A DNA stretch of 64,000 nt from Algibacter sp. L3A6 (GCF_009796825.1 NZ_CP047030.1:3966501-4030500); one strand, 5' to 3'; positions 8,717-17,812 are shown, counted from the stretch's first letter. The notes: generated from the sequence alone by a model not told the origin. Numbers and translations are program-made.

Positions 8717-11700
8717 TTAAAAATTAACATTTACACCGAAAGTAAAACTTCTCACAATTGGACTTGCCCCTTCTTGGTATCCGTAAGTCGTTGGACCTCC
8801 ATAACCATCGTTTTCAATTTCTATTCCTTCAGGGTTGAATGACGTATAATCTTTACCCATTACGTATAACAAATTGGTAGCGGCAAGATATACTCTAAGT
8901 GAACCAACACCCATTTTACTAATAAAATCTGGGTTAAGTGTGTATCCTATAGTTAGGTTTCTTAAAGCGATATATGATGCATCTTGAATCATTGAACCAT
9001 GCACATCTCTGGTTTGTAAATAATGTAGCCCATTATTATCAGCAATACCATCGTTACCAGGATCAAAACTAGGTGCTGTAGCATCGCGAAAATGAGATTG
9101 CCAGTAAATAGGATCGATATTATATACTTCTGCGCCTTGAGATCCTTGAAATTGGAATGAAAAATCGAAATCTTTATAGTTCATATTACTTGATAAACCC
9201 CAATAAAAATCTGGAGTCGCAGATCCTAATTTCACATAATCATCTTCATAAGTAATTAGGCCATCTTCGTTTTGATCTACTACATAATGTACGCCACTAG
9301 TATATCCAATAGTTCTTGTAGGATCTTCAATATAAATAGATTCAACTAAACCTGCACTTTCATAACCCCACATTTCACCAAGTTCGCCACCCACATAGTT
9401 TCTAAACTCAGCACCTCTTCCACTTGGTCCTCCATAAATTTGACGTGGTAACTCATCAACAGAACCTAAACTTGCAATTTTAGTATCAACTGTAGATAAG
9501 TTGGCATTCATACTCCAAGTAAAACCATCGTTTTGGATGATATTTGCATTCAATTCTATCTCTACACCAGAACTTGTAATATCTCCACGGTTAAGTCTAA
9601 TTGAAGGTGTACCAAGAACTTCTGAAACACTTTGATTGATAAGCATATTGTTAACATCAGAAGTGTAATAATCTACACTAACTCTAAAACGGTTATTTAA
9701 AAACCCAGTATCAATACCGTAGTTCGTTTCTTTATTAGTTTGCCAAGTTAAATCTGGATTTGTAACATCTTCAGGAATTAAAAAACCTGTTCCAAAAGCG
9801 GTAGGCGTCGTTCCTAAAATACTTAATGAACTATAAGAACCTAAATCTGAAGACGTACCTAAAGAACCTGTACTAAACCTAAGTTTTAATAAACTTATCG
9901 CTTCACTATCTTGTAAAAAAGATTCTTTATGTACATTCCATCCTAAAGATAACGCTGGGAATACTGCAAATCTTTCGTTAGGTCCAAAACGAGAATCACC
10001 ATCTCTTCTAACTGATGCCGATAGTAAATAACGATCGTCGTAAGCATAAGCAATTCTTCCGAAAACACCACGTCTTGATTGTGTTTCATCTATTCTATTC
10101 GAAATAACATCTTCAGCATTAAAATAAGAATAGTTTAAAGGATAACCAACTGGTACATTAGTTCCGTTTGATGAAAGCCCCGTATATTTTGTATTTACAA
10201 ATTCCAGACCTGCTACCGCAGAAATATCATGCTTATCAGCAAATAACTTGTTATAACTTAAAGTGGTTGTACTTAAAATGGTAGATTTTTTTATATCTGA
10301 CATATCTAAACTAGATGAAGTAGAGCGCTGTTGACCATCTGATAATACACCGTGATATTCATACTCATTAACATCACGTAAATCTGCTCCAAAAATGGTT
10401 TTCACTTTTAAGCCTTCCATAAGCTCGTATTCTAAATAAGAACTTACATTACCATAAAGCGTTTTCTTATAACGTTGTGAATTATCGAATTTAGAAGCTA
10501 CACCTGCATCTCCTGTTCCTCCAATACCATTTTGGTTTCTACCATAATGCCAATCGTTTACAACGTCTCCTGGTTGCAAATCATAAATGCTATGCGCATC
10601 ATAATTTTGACTTAAATCTCCTCTATAATTACTGTCGAAAGACTGACCGATATTATTCCCAGTAAATCCTGAATCGAAAAGTGCTTGTCTCTTAGCATCC
10701 AATTGCTGAACAAAATCGATAGAGGCTTGTGTATGGTAAATAGGACTAATACTATAAGATCTTAAAAGGTCTCGCATTTCCCAAGGTACAATATCTTGGT
10801 TACCATAAAACCCATTCATACTTAATCCCGCTTTTAACTTATCGTTTAAAGTCGCATCAATATTCATACGTCCGTTATATCTTTCATAACCTTGCCCTTT
10901 TACAATACCATCGGTATTTAAATACCCAAGTGAAGCAAATGCTTTTATATTTTCAGACCCACCGCTTACACTAAAATCATGACTTGTTGAACTACCACTC
11001 TTAAAAAGCCAGTCTTCCATACTCACAACATCTGGTGCATTTGCGTATGCATCTAATCTGTATTCCAATAATCCTGGATCTGTTAAAGAAAGATCGTAAT
11101 CACCGGTTTGTAATTCGTTAGCCCATTCTCCTGCAGTTTTAAGCATCTCGATATCCTTTACATACTTTCTTGAAGTGCTTGTATAGGCATTGTAGCTAAA
11201 ATTTAGTTTACCAGATTTACCCTTTTTAGTCGTAATTAAAATTACACCATTTGCACCTAAAGAACCATAAATAGCAGCAGAAGCGGCATCTTTCAACACC
11301 TCTAAGCTTTCAATATCGTTAGGATTTACGGTTGCCAAATTTCCTGAAATAGGAAACCCATCTACAACAATTAAAGGATCGGAGTTACTTGAAAGCGAAG
11401 ACCCCGCTCTAATTTGAACTTTTAAATCTGAACCTGGTTCTCCACTTTGATTTTGAATATTTACCCCAGGAAGTTTTCCTGCTAAGGCTTCATCTACACG
11501 TGAAGTTTGCACAGCAGCAACATCATCACCACCAATTTTGGCAACAGCTCCTGTAAGATGAGATTTTTTTGTAGTACCGTAACCAACAACAACAACTTCG
11601 TCTAGTTGTGCCGAATCTTCAGTTAAAACAACATTAAGCGTTTTTTGATTTGTTATGGTAATCGATTGCGAAACATAGCCTACATAGGAAAACAGAAGAA

Positions 11701-11908
11701 CATCTCCGCTTTTAACATTAATTTGGTACCCTCCATCAAAATCTGTTGCTGTGCCTTTTGTGGTATTAGCCACAATAACATTAACACCAGGAACAGGCAA
11801 ATTAGCCCCATCTGATACCGTACCAGATAATTGGTACCCGTCTTGTGCATATAATGATATATTGAATATCATTATTAACATTAAAAATAGTTTAGTTTTT
11901 AAATTCAT
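8717..11908 (-). CDS. SusC/RagA-family TonB-dependent outer-membrane transporter
   Basis: A 1063-residue SusC-type importer. Seen: signal peptide (1-21, ending LYAQ), a carboxypeptidase-regulatory-like domain (~27-100, GTVSDGANLPVPGVNV), a TonB box-like EVVVVGYG, a plug domain with NPNDIESLEVLKDAASAAIYG (the SusC signature), and a beta-barrel ending in aromatic-rich SFTFGVNVNF. It imports alginate oligosaccharides across the outer membrane with the SusD partner (inference from context). The leader holds TTAGTTAGTTAGTT and, about 145-185 bases upstream, a triple GntR half-site array with a TATATTTG promoter element. Confidence 0.95.
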   Translation of the reverse strand: MNLKTKLFLMLIMIFNISLYAQDGYQLSGTVSDGANLPVPGVNVIVANTTKGTATDFDGGYQINVKSGDVLLFSYVGYVSQSITITNQKTLNVVLTEDSAQLDEVVVVGYGTTKKSHLTGAVAKIGGDDVAAVQTSRVDEALAGKLPGVNIQNQSGEPGSDLKVQIRAGSSLSSNSDPLIVVDGFPISGNLATVNPNDIESLEVLKDAASAAIYGSLGANGVILITTKKGKSGKLNFSYNAYTSTSRKYVKDIEMLKTAGEWANELQTGDYDLSLTDPGLLEYRLDAYANAPDVVSMEDWLFKSGSSTSHDFSVSGGSENIKAFASLGYLNTDGIVKGQGYERYNGRMNIDATLNDKLKAGLSMNGFYGNQDIVPWEMRDLLRSYSISPIYHTQASIDFVQQLDAKRQALFDSGFTGNNIGQSFDSNYRGDLSQNYDAHSIYDLQPGDVVNDWHYGRNQNGIGGTGDAGVASKFDNSQRYKKTLYGNVSSYLEYELMEGLKVKTIFGADLRDVNEYEYHGVLSDGQQRSTSSSLDMSDIKKSTILSTTTLSYNKLFADKHDISAVAGLEFVNTKYTGLSSNGTNVPVGYPLNYSYFNAEDVISNRIDETQSRRGVFGRIAYAYDDRYLLSASVRRDGDSRFGPNERFAVFPALSLGWNVHKESFLQDSEAISLLKLRFSTGSLGTSSDLGSYSSLSILGTTPTAFGTGFLIPEDVTNPDLTWQTNKETNYGIDTGFLNNRFRVSVDYYTSDVNNMLINQSVSEVLGTPSIRLNRGDITSSGVEIELNANIIQNDGFTWSMNANLSTVDTKIASLGSVDELPRQIYGGPSGRGAEFRNYVGGELGEMWGYESAGLVESIYIEDPTRTIGYTSGVHYVVDQNEDGLITYEDDYVKLGSATPDFYWGLSSNMNYKDFDFSFQFQGSQGAEVYNIDPIYWQSHFRDATAPSFDPGNDGIADNNGLHYLQTRDVHGSMIQDASYIALRNLTIGYTLNPDFISKMGVGSLRVYLAATNLLYVMGKDYTSFNPEGIEIENDGYGGPTTYGYQEGASPIVRSFTFGVNVNF

Positions 11909-11920
11909 TGGTTATTTTAT

Positions 11921-11938
11921 TTAGTTAGTTAGTTAAAT
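11921..11938 (-). repeat. TTAGTTAGTTAGTT leader repeat upstream of susC
   Basis: On the coding (minus) strand this reads AACTAACTAACTAA, 12 bases before the ATG. It is a variant of the AAACTAAACTAAA element found before four other genes here. Confidence 0.45.
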
Positions 11939-12052
11939 GCAACGTAAAACACATTGCTCTAGAGAAATTAATTAGATAATTTCTGGCACTTTGGCGGTCA
12001 TAAATTTTTAGTTTAATTGTTACTTTTTTAAGATTAATAAAATTCAAATTAT

Positions 12053-12088
12053 TGGTTCACCAAATTGGTACTCCAAACTGGTGTACCA
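12053..12088. promoter_or_regulatory. Triple GntR operator array upstream of susC
   Basis: Three 10 bp modules, TGGTTCACCA (12053), TGGTACTCCA (12066) and TGGTGTACCA (12079), are spaced at exactly 13 bases with spacers AAT and AAC. The last two make a near-perfect version of the palindrome at 17917. The outer module overlaps a TATATTTG -7 element on the minus strand. Confidence 0.75.
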
Positions 12089-12094
12089 AATATA
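12087..12094 (-). promoter_or_regulatory. Probable -7 element (TATATTTG) of the susC-susD transcript
   Basis: Read on the minus strand this is TATATTTG, matching TAnnTTTG, and its TTTG is part of the outer operator module. No convincing -33 TTTG was found. It implies a ~170 base 5' leader for susC. Confidence 0.5.
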
Positions 12095-12237
12095 TATGAA
12101 AAAATTGTTATTGCAAAATATATTTTTAATATAATTACCTAAAAATCAGAGGATACTAAAACCTATCTCGTATTTACTATAAAAAGTTACGCGCACTAAA
12201 AACTACGAGTATATAAAATACCTCGTAAGCTAAAATT

Positions 12238-12275
12238 GTTGGAGTAGTCTTAATCGGCTTAAGTACTACTCCAAC
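12238..12275 (-). other. Long hairpin between PL7 gene and susC
   Basis: GTTGGAGTAGT plus CTTAA pairs with TTAAG plus ACTACTCCAAC around a TCGGC loop, 16 bp with one bulged base. There is no strong T-run after it on the minus strand, but a smaller stem (TACGAG/CTCGTA, about 12200-12228) followed by TTTTT lies just beyond. Together they may end or process the upstream PL7-led transcript. The rest of the 449-base gap holds the susC promoter and operators. Confidence 0.5.
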
Positions 12276-12357
12276 GTCTACTATATAACATGAATTAAGC
12301 TATCAATTAGTTTTAGTAGTTTTAAATTGATTAACAAATAATGATATTGTAAATTGT

Positions 12358-13458
12358 TTAATCATTTTTTGTAAAATAACCTTCGTTAGAAACAGCAGCA
12401 TCACTTACAGATATACTTGCTGTTTTAAACCAAACTTCGGCATAATTTCCATCGGCATATTGTTTTTTAATATCACCACCATGAGTTTCTGCTCCCGAAC
12501 ACCAATTTTTATTGACTTCTGGAGATTTTCCATTGGTTTGATTGTAAGCGCCAAGTTTAAAAAAACAACCTTCACCTGTATAAGCTGCTTCACGTTCTAC
12601 TCCATCTTGACCAATTGGTACAAATAGTTTTTGTGTTTGTTCAGGAATATCTGCAGCTGTTGAGTATTCCGATTCTATTAAGTTTTTTGTAAACGTTTTG
12701 GTTTCATGATCTTTACTTGTGAATTTCAAGTTCATCATGCCATCTTTAACTTCAATTTCATAACTAAATTCTTCACCTAAGGCAATACCATTTTTTGGTT
12801 CTTCAGGATATGTATTTCCTTCTGCACCAACAACTGAAAAGTCGTTACCCCAAACTGCCGTAGAATAATCCCATCTTCCAGAATTATCATCTCCTGCTGT
12901 ATTGATTTCATAATGCCAAAACACGGAACCTTTTGTATGTCCTGGGAATTTTTTGTAGAATATTTTAAGTGGCTCGTTCTCATGTTTATCCGCACTATGA
13001 ATTTGGCCCACAACAACCGCATGCGAAGCTGCGACCCTAGCATCACCCGTAGCAGATACATTCATTACTTTTAATGTTGCCGTCAATTTATCGTTAGCTG
13101 TTTTTGGGTACCACTTTTTTATTTGAGCTAATTCTGTTCTAGTATTATTCGAGGTTCCATGCGTATCTCCACCATTTGGTGCTTTAAAAACAATCCAATC
13201 ATTTTTGCCATCATTAGCTGTGTAAAAGAAATCTTTGTTTTCAAAGTTATTTGCAATACCAACATTAGAACCATCTCCTAAAATTAATTTCCAATCATCA
13301 AAAAAAGGAATCACGTCACTAGCGTAAACGGTTTTTATTACTTCTTCTTTAATGGCTTCGTTATTCTCTGTTTTAGTTTCATTTTTACAACTATTTAAAC
13401 TCAGAAAAAAACTAAGAATGACAAGCGTAGCTCCTGTTGATATGTTTTTTGTATTCAT
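12358..13458 (-). CDS. PL7 alginate lyase, lipoprotein (copy A)
   Basis: A 366-residue lipoprotein (lipobox LNSC, Cys24) with one alginate_lyase2 (PL7) jelly-roll domain. The three family motifs are visible: RTEL near residue 107 (in NNTRTELAQ), QIH near 149 (VVVGQIHSADK) and YNQ near 303 (LGAYNQTNG); the His of QIH and a Tyr form the catalytic site. QIH rather than QVH is usually linked with guluronate-containing blocks. It eliminates the glycosidic bond to leave unsaturated uronate ends, at the periplasm or cell surface. It is closely related to copy B at 16748. It is last of the PL7B-gntK/gnd-NRAMP-PL7A unit, 48 bases after the NRAMP gene. Confidence 0.93.
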   Translation of the reverse strand: MNTKNISTGATLVILSFFLSLNSCKNETKTENNEAIKEEVIKTVYASDVIPFFDDWKLILGDGSNVGIANNFENKDFFYTANDGKNDWIVFKAPNGGDTHGTSNNTRTELAQIKKWYPKTANDKLTATLKVMNVSATGDARVAASHAVVVGQIHSADKHENEPLKIFYKKFPGHTKGSVFWHYEINTAGDDNSGRWDYSTAVWGNDFSVVGAEGNTYPEEPKNGIALGEEFSYEIEVKDGMMNLKFTSKDHETKTFTKNLIESEYSTAADIPEQTQKLFVPIGQDGVEREAAYTGEGCFFKLGAYNQTNGKSPEVNKNWCSGAETHGGDIKKQYADGNYAEVWFKTASISVSDAAVSNEGYFTKND

Positions 13459-13468
13459 TTTAATATTG

Positions 13469-13487
13469 TTTAGTTTAGTTTAGTTTT
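13469..13487 (-). repeat. TTTAGTTTAGTTTAGTTTT leader repeat upstream of PL7 copy A
   Basis: Three units of TTTAG ending in TTTT, 10 bases upstream of the ATG; on the coding strand it reads as repeated AAACT. It is the longest copy of the leader element found in five places in this window. Confidence 0.55.
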
Positions 13488-13506
13488 ATTGGTACTCAAT
13501 TAAGTA

Positions 13507-14781
13507 TTAGAAATATTCTAAAAGTGCGATGATCCCGTTATATGAAATCACTAAAGAAAAGAACAATGCCGCATACAACCCGATGTAAACGCCTAAGCTC
13601 GTTTTATAATCTTTCATGACTTTTTTACTGCTTAACATAAGAATAATACCAAGCACAACAATTGGTAACACAAATACATTAAATACTTGAGATAGAATTT
13701 GAATTTCAATAGGGTTTGCTCCAAATGCCGGACCAATTAGAGCCACCATACAAGCTACAGCAGTTATTATTCTAAATTGACGCGAATTGGTATCTAATTC
13801 TCCCGATTGATAATCTGCAATTAGTAATGGCGCTATTAATAAACACGGAAAAATAGAAGATAAACCAGCGCTTAATGCACCAAAAAAGAAAATAGAAACG
13901 GCCCACTTACCAGCAACAGGTTCTAGCGTATTTGCCATATCTAAAACTTGTGAAACCTCTTTACCTTGATAAAATAAAGCTCCTGCTGCTACTGCCATAA
14001 TAACGCCACTAATCACAAATATTAAAATGGCTGCGGTAATAGAATCTTTTTTCTGTTGATCCAAATTTTTAATAGTCCAACCTTTTCCTTTTACAAAGAG
14101 TGGACGAGATAGAAATGTAGCCGAAGCCATAGTGGTTCCAACAAACGCTGCAACTAGCATTTTACCGCCAGGAACATCTGGTATAGTAGGTAATAAACCT
14201 TTAACTACATCTATAGAAAGTGGCTGTACAAAACATAATGATAACACAAATGATAGCCCCATTAAGGTTACAAAAACAACCAATATTTTTTCAAAAAACG
14301 TGTACTTACCAACGAGCGTTAATAAGTAAAAAATAACAATGATTACAATGGCCATTATTAAAACAGTTTCATATCTATAAGCACTTAATCCTTCAAAATT
14401 AATAGCTAATATCTCATAAATAATGTTTGATGAAATCCCTAAAATTCCCATTAATGAATTCCACTGTCCAAACGTGATGCCAACAATAATTAATATGGCT
14501 AAAGTTTTACCAAATTTTAGGTGTTTTTTAAATCCGTAAAGCGCCGTTTCATTGGTAATCAATGCATAATTACCATAGGCAAACATTAAAACGCCCGAAA
14601 AAATACAACTAATTAAAAGCACCCATAATAATTGCATATTAAATTTACTTCCTGCAACAATCATGGACGTTACGCTACCGGTACCTATGGTATAACCGAT
14701 AGCAAAAATACCTGGACCAAAGCCCAAAACTATAGCTACAATTTTTTGTAATAAAGATTTCTTCTCTTTTAATTCAGACAT
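13507..14781 (-). CDS. NRAMP-fold transporter lacking canonical metal-binding motifs
   Basis: A 424-residue integral membrane protein with about 11 hydrophobic segments and the overall NRAMP pattern (GFGPGIFAIGY in segment 1). The family's metal ligands are missing: where DPGN belongs in segment 1 there is IGTG (residues 32-35), and where MPH belongs in segment 6 there is MASAT (near residue 218). Divalent-metal transport as in MntH is therefore doubtful. It lies between the GntK-Gnd fusion and a PL7 lyase, presumably in one GntR-controlled transcript. It may carry an organic substrate or a different cation across the inner membrane (inference). Fold family fairly sure, substrate unknown. Confidence 0.75.
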   Translation of the reverse strand: MSELKEKKSLLQKIVAIVLGFGPGIFAIGYTIGTGSVTSMIVAGSKFNMQLLWVLLISCIFSGVLMFAYGNYALITNETALYGFKKHLKFGKTLAILIIVGITFGQWNSLMGILGISSNIIYEILAINFEGLSAYRYETVLIMAIVIIVIFYLLTLVGKYTFFEKILVVFVTLMGLSFVLSLCFVQPLSIDVVKGLLPTIPDVPGGKMLVAAFVGTTMASATFLSRPLFVKGKGWTIKNLDQQKKDSITAAILIFVISGVIMAVAAGALFYQGKEVSQVLDMANTLEPVAGKWAVSIFFFGALSAGLSSIFPCLLIAPLLIADYQSGELDTNSRQFRIITAVACMVALIGPAFGANPIEIQILSQVFNVFVLPIVVLGIILMLSSKKVMKDYKTSLGVYIGLYAALFFSLVISYNGIIALLEYF

Positions 14782-14785
14782 TATA

Positions 14786-14798
14786 TTTAGTTTAGTTT
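14786..14798 (-). repeat. TTTAGTTTAGTTT leader repeat upstream of the NRAMP-like gene
   Basis: The 13-base element lies 4 bases upstream of the ATG; coding-strand reading AAACTAAACTAAA. Identical 13-mers occur at 13469, 21466 and 45355. Confidence 0.55.
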
Positions 14799-14824
14799 GG
14801 TATATTTAGTTAAAAATGGAGTGG

Positions 14825-16705
14825 TTAATTCCAGTTGGTATGGTGAAACTTACCCGAATCATCATCGATACGTTGGTAAGTGTGTGCTCCAAAATAATCG
14901 CGTTGTGCTTGAATTATATTTGCTGAAGAGTTTGATGTTGTATACGCATTTAAAAAATTAACAGACTCACTTAAACAAGATGCTGTTAACTCATTCAAAA
15001 TGCATTGAGAAACCACTTTATTTATTGAAGGTTTCAGAGCTTTCAGTTTATTAATAATGGTAGTGTGTTTTAAAATATTATCATCCGCTTTTAAAATTGG
15101 AATTAATTCTACCATAAAATCAGATTTTATAATACAACCATTGGTCCAAATACGAGCAATTTCACTTAAATTCAATTCCCAATTATAAGCGCTTCCTGCT
15201 TCAGAAATCAGTTTAATACCTTGGTAATGATTAATAATTCTAGCAAACTGATAAGCGTTTAAAACATCTTGTATATCTAAATCTAATGAAGATCGTTTTA
15301 TATTGAAGTTTTGACTAGCCAAAAGTCTTTCTTCTTTATAAAACGACGTATAACGCGCAAATAATGCCGACGCGATTAAAGTACTTGGAGCGCCTAATTG
15401 AGCTGTTGCAATAGTGGTCCAGTTACCTGTACCCTTATTTCCTGCTTTATCTACTATTTTATTTACTAACCAATCATCTCCATCCTTTTTTCTTAAAATA
15501 TCTACAGTAATTCCAAGTAAATAACTGTCTGCTTCAGGTTTCCATGATTCTAAAATGCTAGCAATTTCATCAGGATTATTTCCCATAGTTTTAAGAATAG
15601 TATAAACTTCTGCCAACAATTGCATTTCTACATATTCAATACCATTATGCACCATTTTAACAAAATGCCCACTACCTTCTTCACCTATATATGTACAACA
15701 AGGCAGGTTATTAGCATCTTTGGCAGCGATACTTTCCAAATACGGTTTTATTAAATTATAGGTTTCTTTATTTCCGCCAGGCATAATAGAAGGCCCTTTT
15801 AATGCGCCTTGCTCTCCTCCAGAAACTCCAACACCAATAAAATTGATGTGTTTTAATTTTAAATAATCGTAACGTTCTTTCGTTTTTAAGTAATTAGAAT
15901 TACCACCATCAATCAAAATATCACCATTTGATAAAAAAGGAATTAAATCTTCGATTACTAAATCTGTTATTTTACCAGCATTCACCATGAGCATAATTCG
16001 TCTTGGTGTTTGTAATGAATTTACAAATGCTTCAATATCAGAATAAGCTTGAGTACTCTCAAGTTCCTTGTGTTCTTTTTTAAAGTTTATAGCAACATCT
16101 TCTTCCGTTCCTTTTTCTTCTCTATTAAACACCGAGATACTAAATCCTTTTTGAGCCAAGTTTCTACTTAAACTCTTTCCCATAACGCCTAATCCAAATA
16201 ATCCGAATTCTGATTTCATCTTTATTTTATTTGCAATGTTTTCAACAATGTCTTTTGGTTTTGAACCGATATTTACAACAAAAGCATCTTTCGGTTCTTC
16301 TAAAGCATCAAACTGCGATTGCAATAAATTGGAAGACATAAAATGGTTTTCTCGTTTATTTAATCGCTCTAAAATTTGATCAAAGTTTCCTGTTAAATGA
16401 ATCCATTTTACTTGATTTTGAATGTCTGTATTTAAAATATCTCTGTAAGATTTCTTTAAAGCTGAACAAACAATAATGCAACTATTATCTCGTAATTGAC
16501 TTTTTGCCAAATCGTTAAGCGTAACCAGCCAACCATGACGATCTTCATCATTTAATGGCACACCGCTACTCATTTTATCTATATTCGATTGCGGATGAAA
16601 ATCGTCCCCATCAAAAAAAGGAATTTCGAGTTCTTGAGATAATAACTCACCAATGGTACTCTTGCCACAGCCTGAAACTCCCATTATAAAGATTACATTA
16701 TTCAA
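14825..16705 (-). CDS. Fused gluconokinase / 6-phosphogluconate dehydrogenase
   Basis: Two complete enzymes in one 626-residue chain. Residues 1-~160 are a thermoresistant gluconokinase with P-loop GVSGCGKST (9-17), GDDFHP and DEDRHGWL. From Met163 on it is a 6-phosphogluconate dehydrogenase: GLGVMG cofactor loop, GVGVSGGEQGA, KMVHNGIEYVEMQ signature with the catalytic lysine, and the C-terminal QRDYFGAHTYQR. The chain would turn gluconate via 6-phosphogluconate into ribulose 5-phosphate plus CO2, making NADPH. Both halves are full length and keep their active-site motifs, so this is a real fusion and not a frameshift. It lies 43 bases after PL7 copy B; NADPH supply to the SDR is a possible link (inference). 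Confidence 0.92.
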   Translation of the reverse strand: MNNVIFIMGVSGCGKSTIGELLSQELEIPFFDGDDFHPQSNIDKMSSGVPLNDEDRHGWLVTLNDLAKSQLRDNSCIIVCSALKKSYRDILNTDIQNQVKWIHLTGNFDQILERLNKRENHFMSSNLLQSQFDALEEPKDAFVVNIGSKPKDIVENIANKIKMKSEFGLFGLGVMGKSLSRNLAQKGFSISVFNREEKGTEEDVAINFKKEHKELESTQAYSDIEAFVNSLQTPRRIMLMVNAGKITDLVIEDLIPFLSNGDILIDGGNSNYLKTKERYDYLKLKHINFIGVGVSGGEQGALKGPSIMPGGNKETYNLIKPYLESIAAKDANNLPCCTYIGEEGSGHFVKMVHNGIEYVEMQLLAEVYTILKTMGNNPDEIASILESWKPEADSYLLGITVDILRKKDGDDWLVNKIVDKAGNKGTGNWTTIATAQLGAPSTLIASALFARYTSFYKEERLLASQNFNIKRSSLDLDIQDVLNAYQFARIINHYQGIKLISEAGSAYNWELNLSEIARIWTNGCIIKSDFMVELIPILKADDNILKHTTIINKLKALKPSINKVVSQCILNELTASCLSESVNFLNAYTTSNSSANIIQAQRDYFGAHTYQRIDDDSGKFHHTNWN

Positions 16706-16747
16706 ATTCTTAAATGTTTTAAATAAACCTTATATCGTTATATATTA

Positions 16748-17812
16748 TTATTCTTTATTTGGATCAGTACCCGCTGCTAAGGTTCCATTTTTAAACCAAA
16801 CTTCTGCATAACATCCATTGGCGTACTGCTTTTCGATGTCTCCATTATAAGTTTCAGATCCTGTACTCCAAACGATGTTATCTTCTGGATTCTTGCCATT
16901 AGTTTGGTTATACGCACCTTGTTTAAAATTTTGTAATTCCCCCGCATAAGCTTGCTCTCGTTCAACTCCATCACGACCAATTGCTGTATATAACGTCCAT
17001 ATTTGTTGAGGAATATCTTCTTTTTTTGCAAAATCAGATTTTAGCAAATTTTTAGTAAATGTTTTAGTTTCATGACCTTCACTCTTAAAAGTGAGATACA
17101 TAATACCATTATAAACGTTTATTTCATAGCTAAATTCTTCACCTAGAGCAATACCATCTTTTGGTTCTTCGGGTGATGTAGTTGGACTCGATCCAACAAC
17201 AGACATATCATACCCCCAAACTGGCGTAGAATAATCCCATCTTCCAGAATTATCATCACCTGCTGTATTAATTTCATAATTCCAAAACACAGAACCTTTG
17301 GTGTGGCCAGGGAATTTTTTATAAAAAATTTTTAAAGGTTCATTTTCATGCCCTTTATTTCCATGAATTTGTCCAACTACAACTGAATACGAAGCGGCAA
17401 CTCTTGCATCTCCGGAAGTTGAAACATGCATTACTTTTAACGAACCTGTTAACTTACCTCCTGTTTCGGTTGTCCAATGTTCTTTTTGTCCTAATTCTGT
17501 TCTTGTATTGCTAGAGGTTCGAGATGTAATACCAGAGTTTGGTGTTTTATAAACTACCCAATCTGTATCACCATCTTTTGTAACATAAAAATAATCTTCA
17601 TGCTCAATATTAGCTAGTTCTTCAAACTTTGTTCCATCGCCACAAAGAAGACGCCATTGATCCATAAATGGTATCACATCACTTGGATAAACGGTAGCTT
17701 TTGATTTTACTTTCTCCGTTTTTTTATTGGTATCTCTGCAACTGCTAGTTAATACCACAAGGCAAAGCATTAAAAGAATTAATAATGTTGATTTTGTAGT
17801 TTTAAGATTCAT
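16748..17812 (-). CDS. PL7 alginate lyase, lipoprotein (copy B)
   Basis: A PL7 (alginate_lyase2) lipoprotein, lipobox VLTSSC. The motifs RTEL (near residue 102), QIH (near 146) and YNQ (near 300) are present, as in copy A. The start at 17812 gives a compact signal peptide; in-frame ATGs at 17830 and 17842 add only a charged extension. It is first in a transcript PL7B-gntK/gnd-NRAMP-PL7A, behind the best GntR operator of the window (17917-17943). Compared with copy A, the catalytic centre is nearly identical (KKFPGHTKGSVFW and TAGDDNSGRWDYST shared), while the N-termini and ~15% of aligned core bases differ, which indicates duplication and divergence. Confidence 0.93.
   Translation of the reverse strand: MNLKTTKSTLLILLMLCLVVLTSSCRDTNKKTEKVKSKATVYPSDVIPFMDQWRLLCGDGTKFEELANIEHEDYFYVTKDGDTDWVVYKTPNSGITSRTSSNTRTELGQKEHWTTETGGKLTGSLKVMHVSTSGDARVAASYSVVVGQIHGNKGHENEPLKIFYKKFPGHTKGSVFWNYEINTAGDDNSGRWDYSTPVWGYDMSVVGSSPTTSPEEPKDGIALGEEFSYEINVYNGIMYLTFKSEGHETKTFTKNLLKSDFAKKEDIPQQIWTLYTAIGRDGVEREQAYAGELQNFKQGAYNQTNGKNPEDNIVWSTGSETYNGDIEKQYANGCYAEVWFKNGTLAAGTDPNKE

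Noticed and set aside
12405..13061. Additional frames overlapping PL7 copy A on the same strand in another register
   Set aside because: Shadows of the real gene; they lack family motifs, which are all in the main frame.
13491..13501. TTGGTACTCAA resembling a GntR half-site upstream of PL7 copy A
   Set aside because: Only one weak half matches and no second module follows at 13 bases; the gene is probably read from the upstream promoter.
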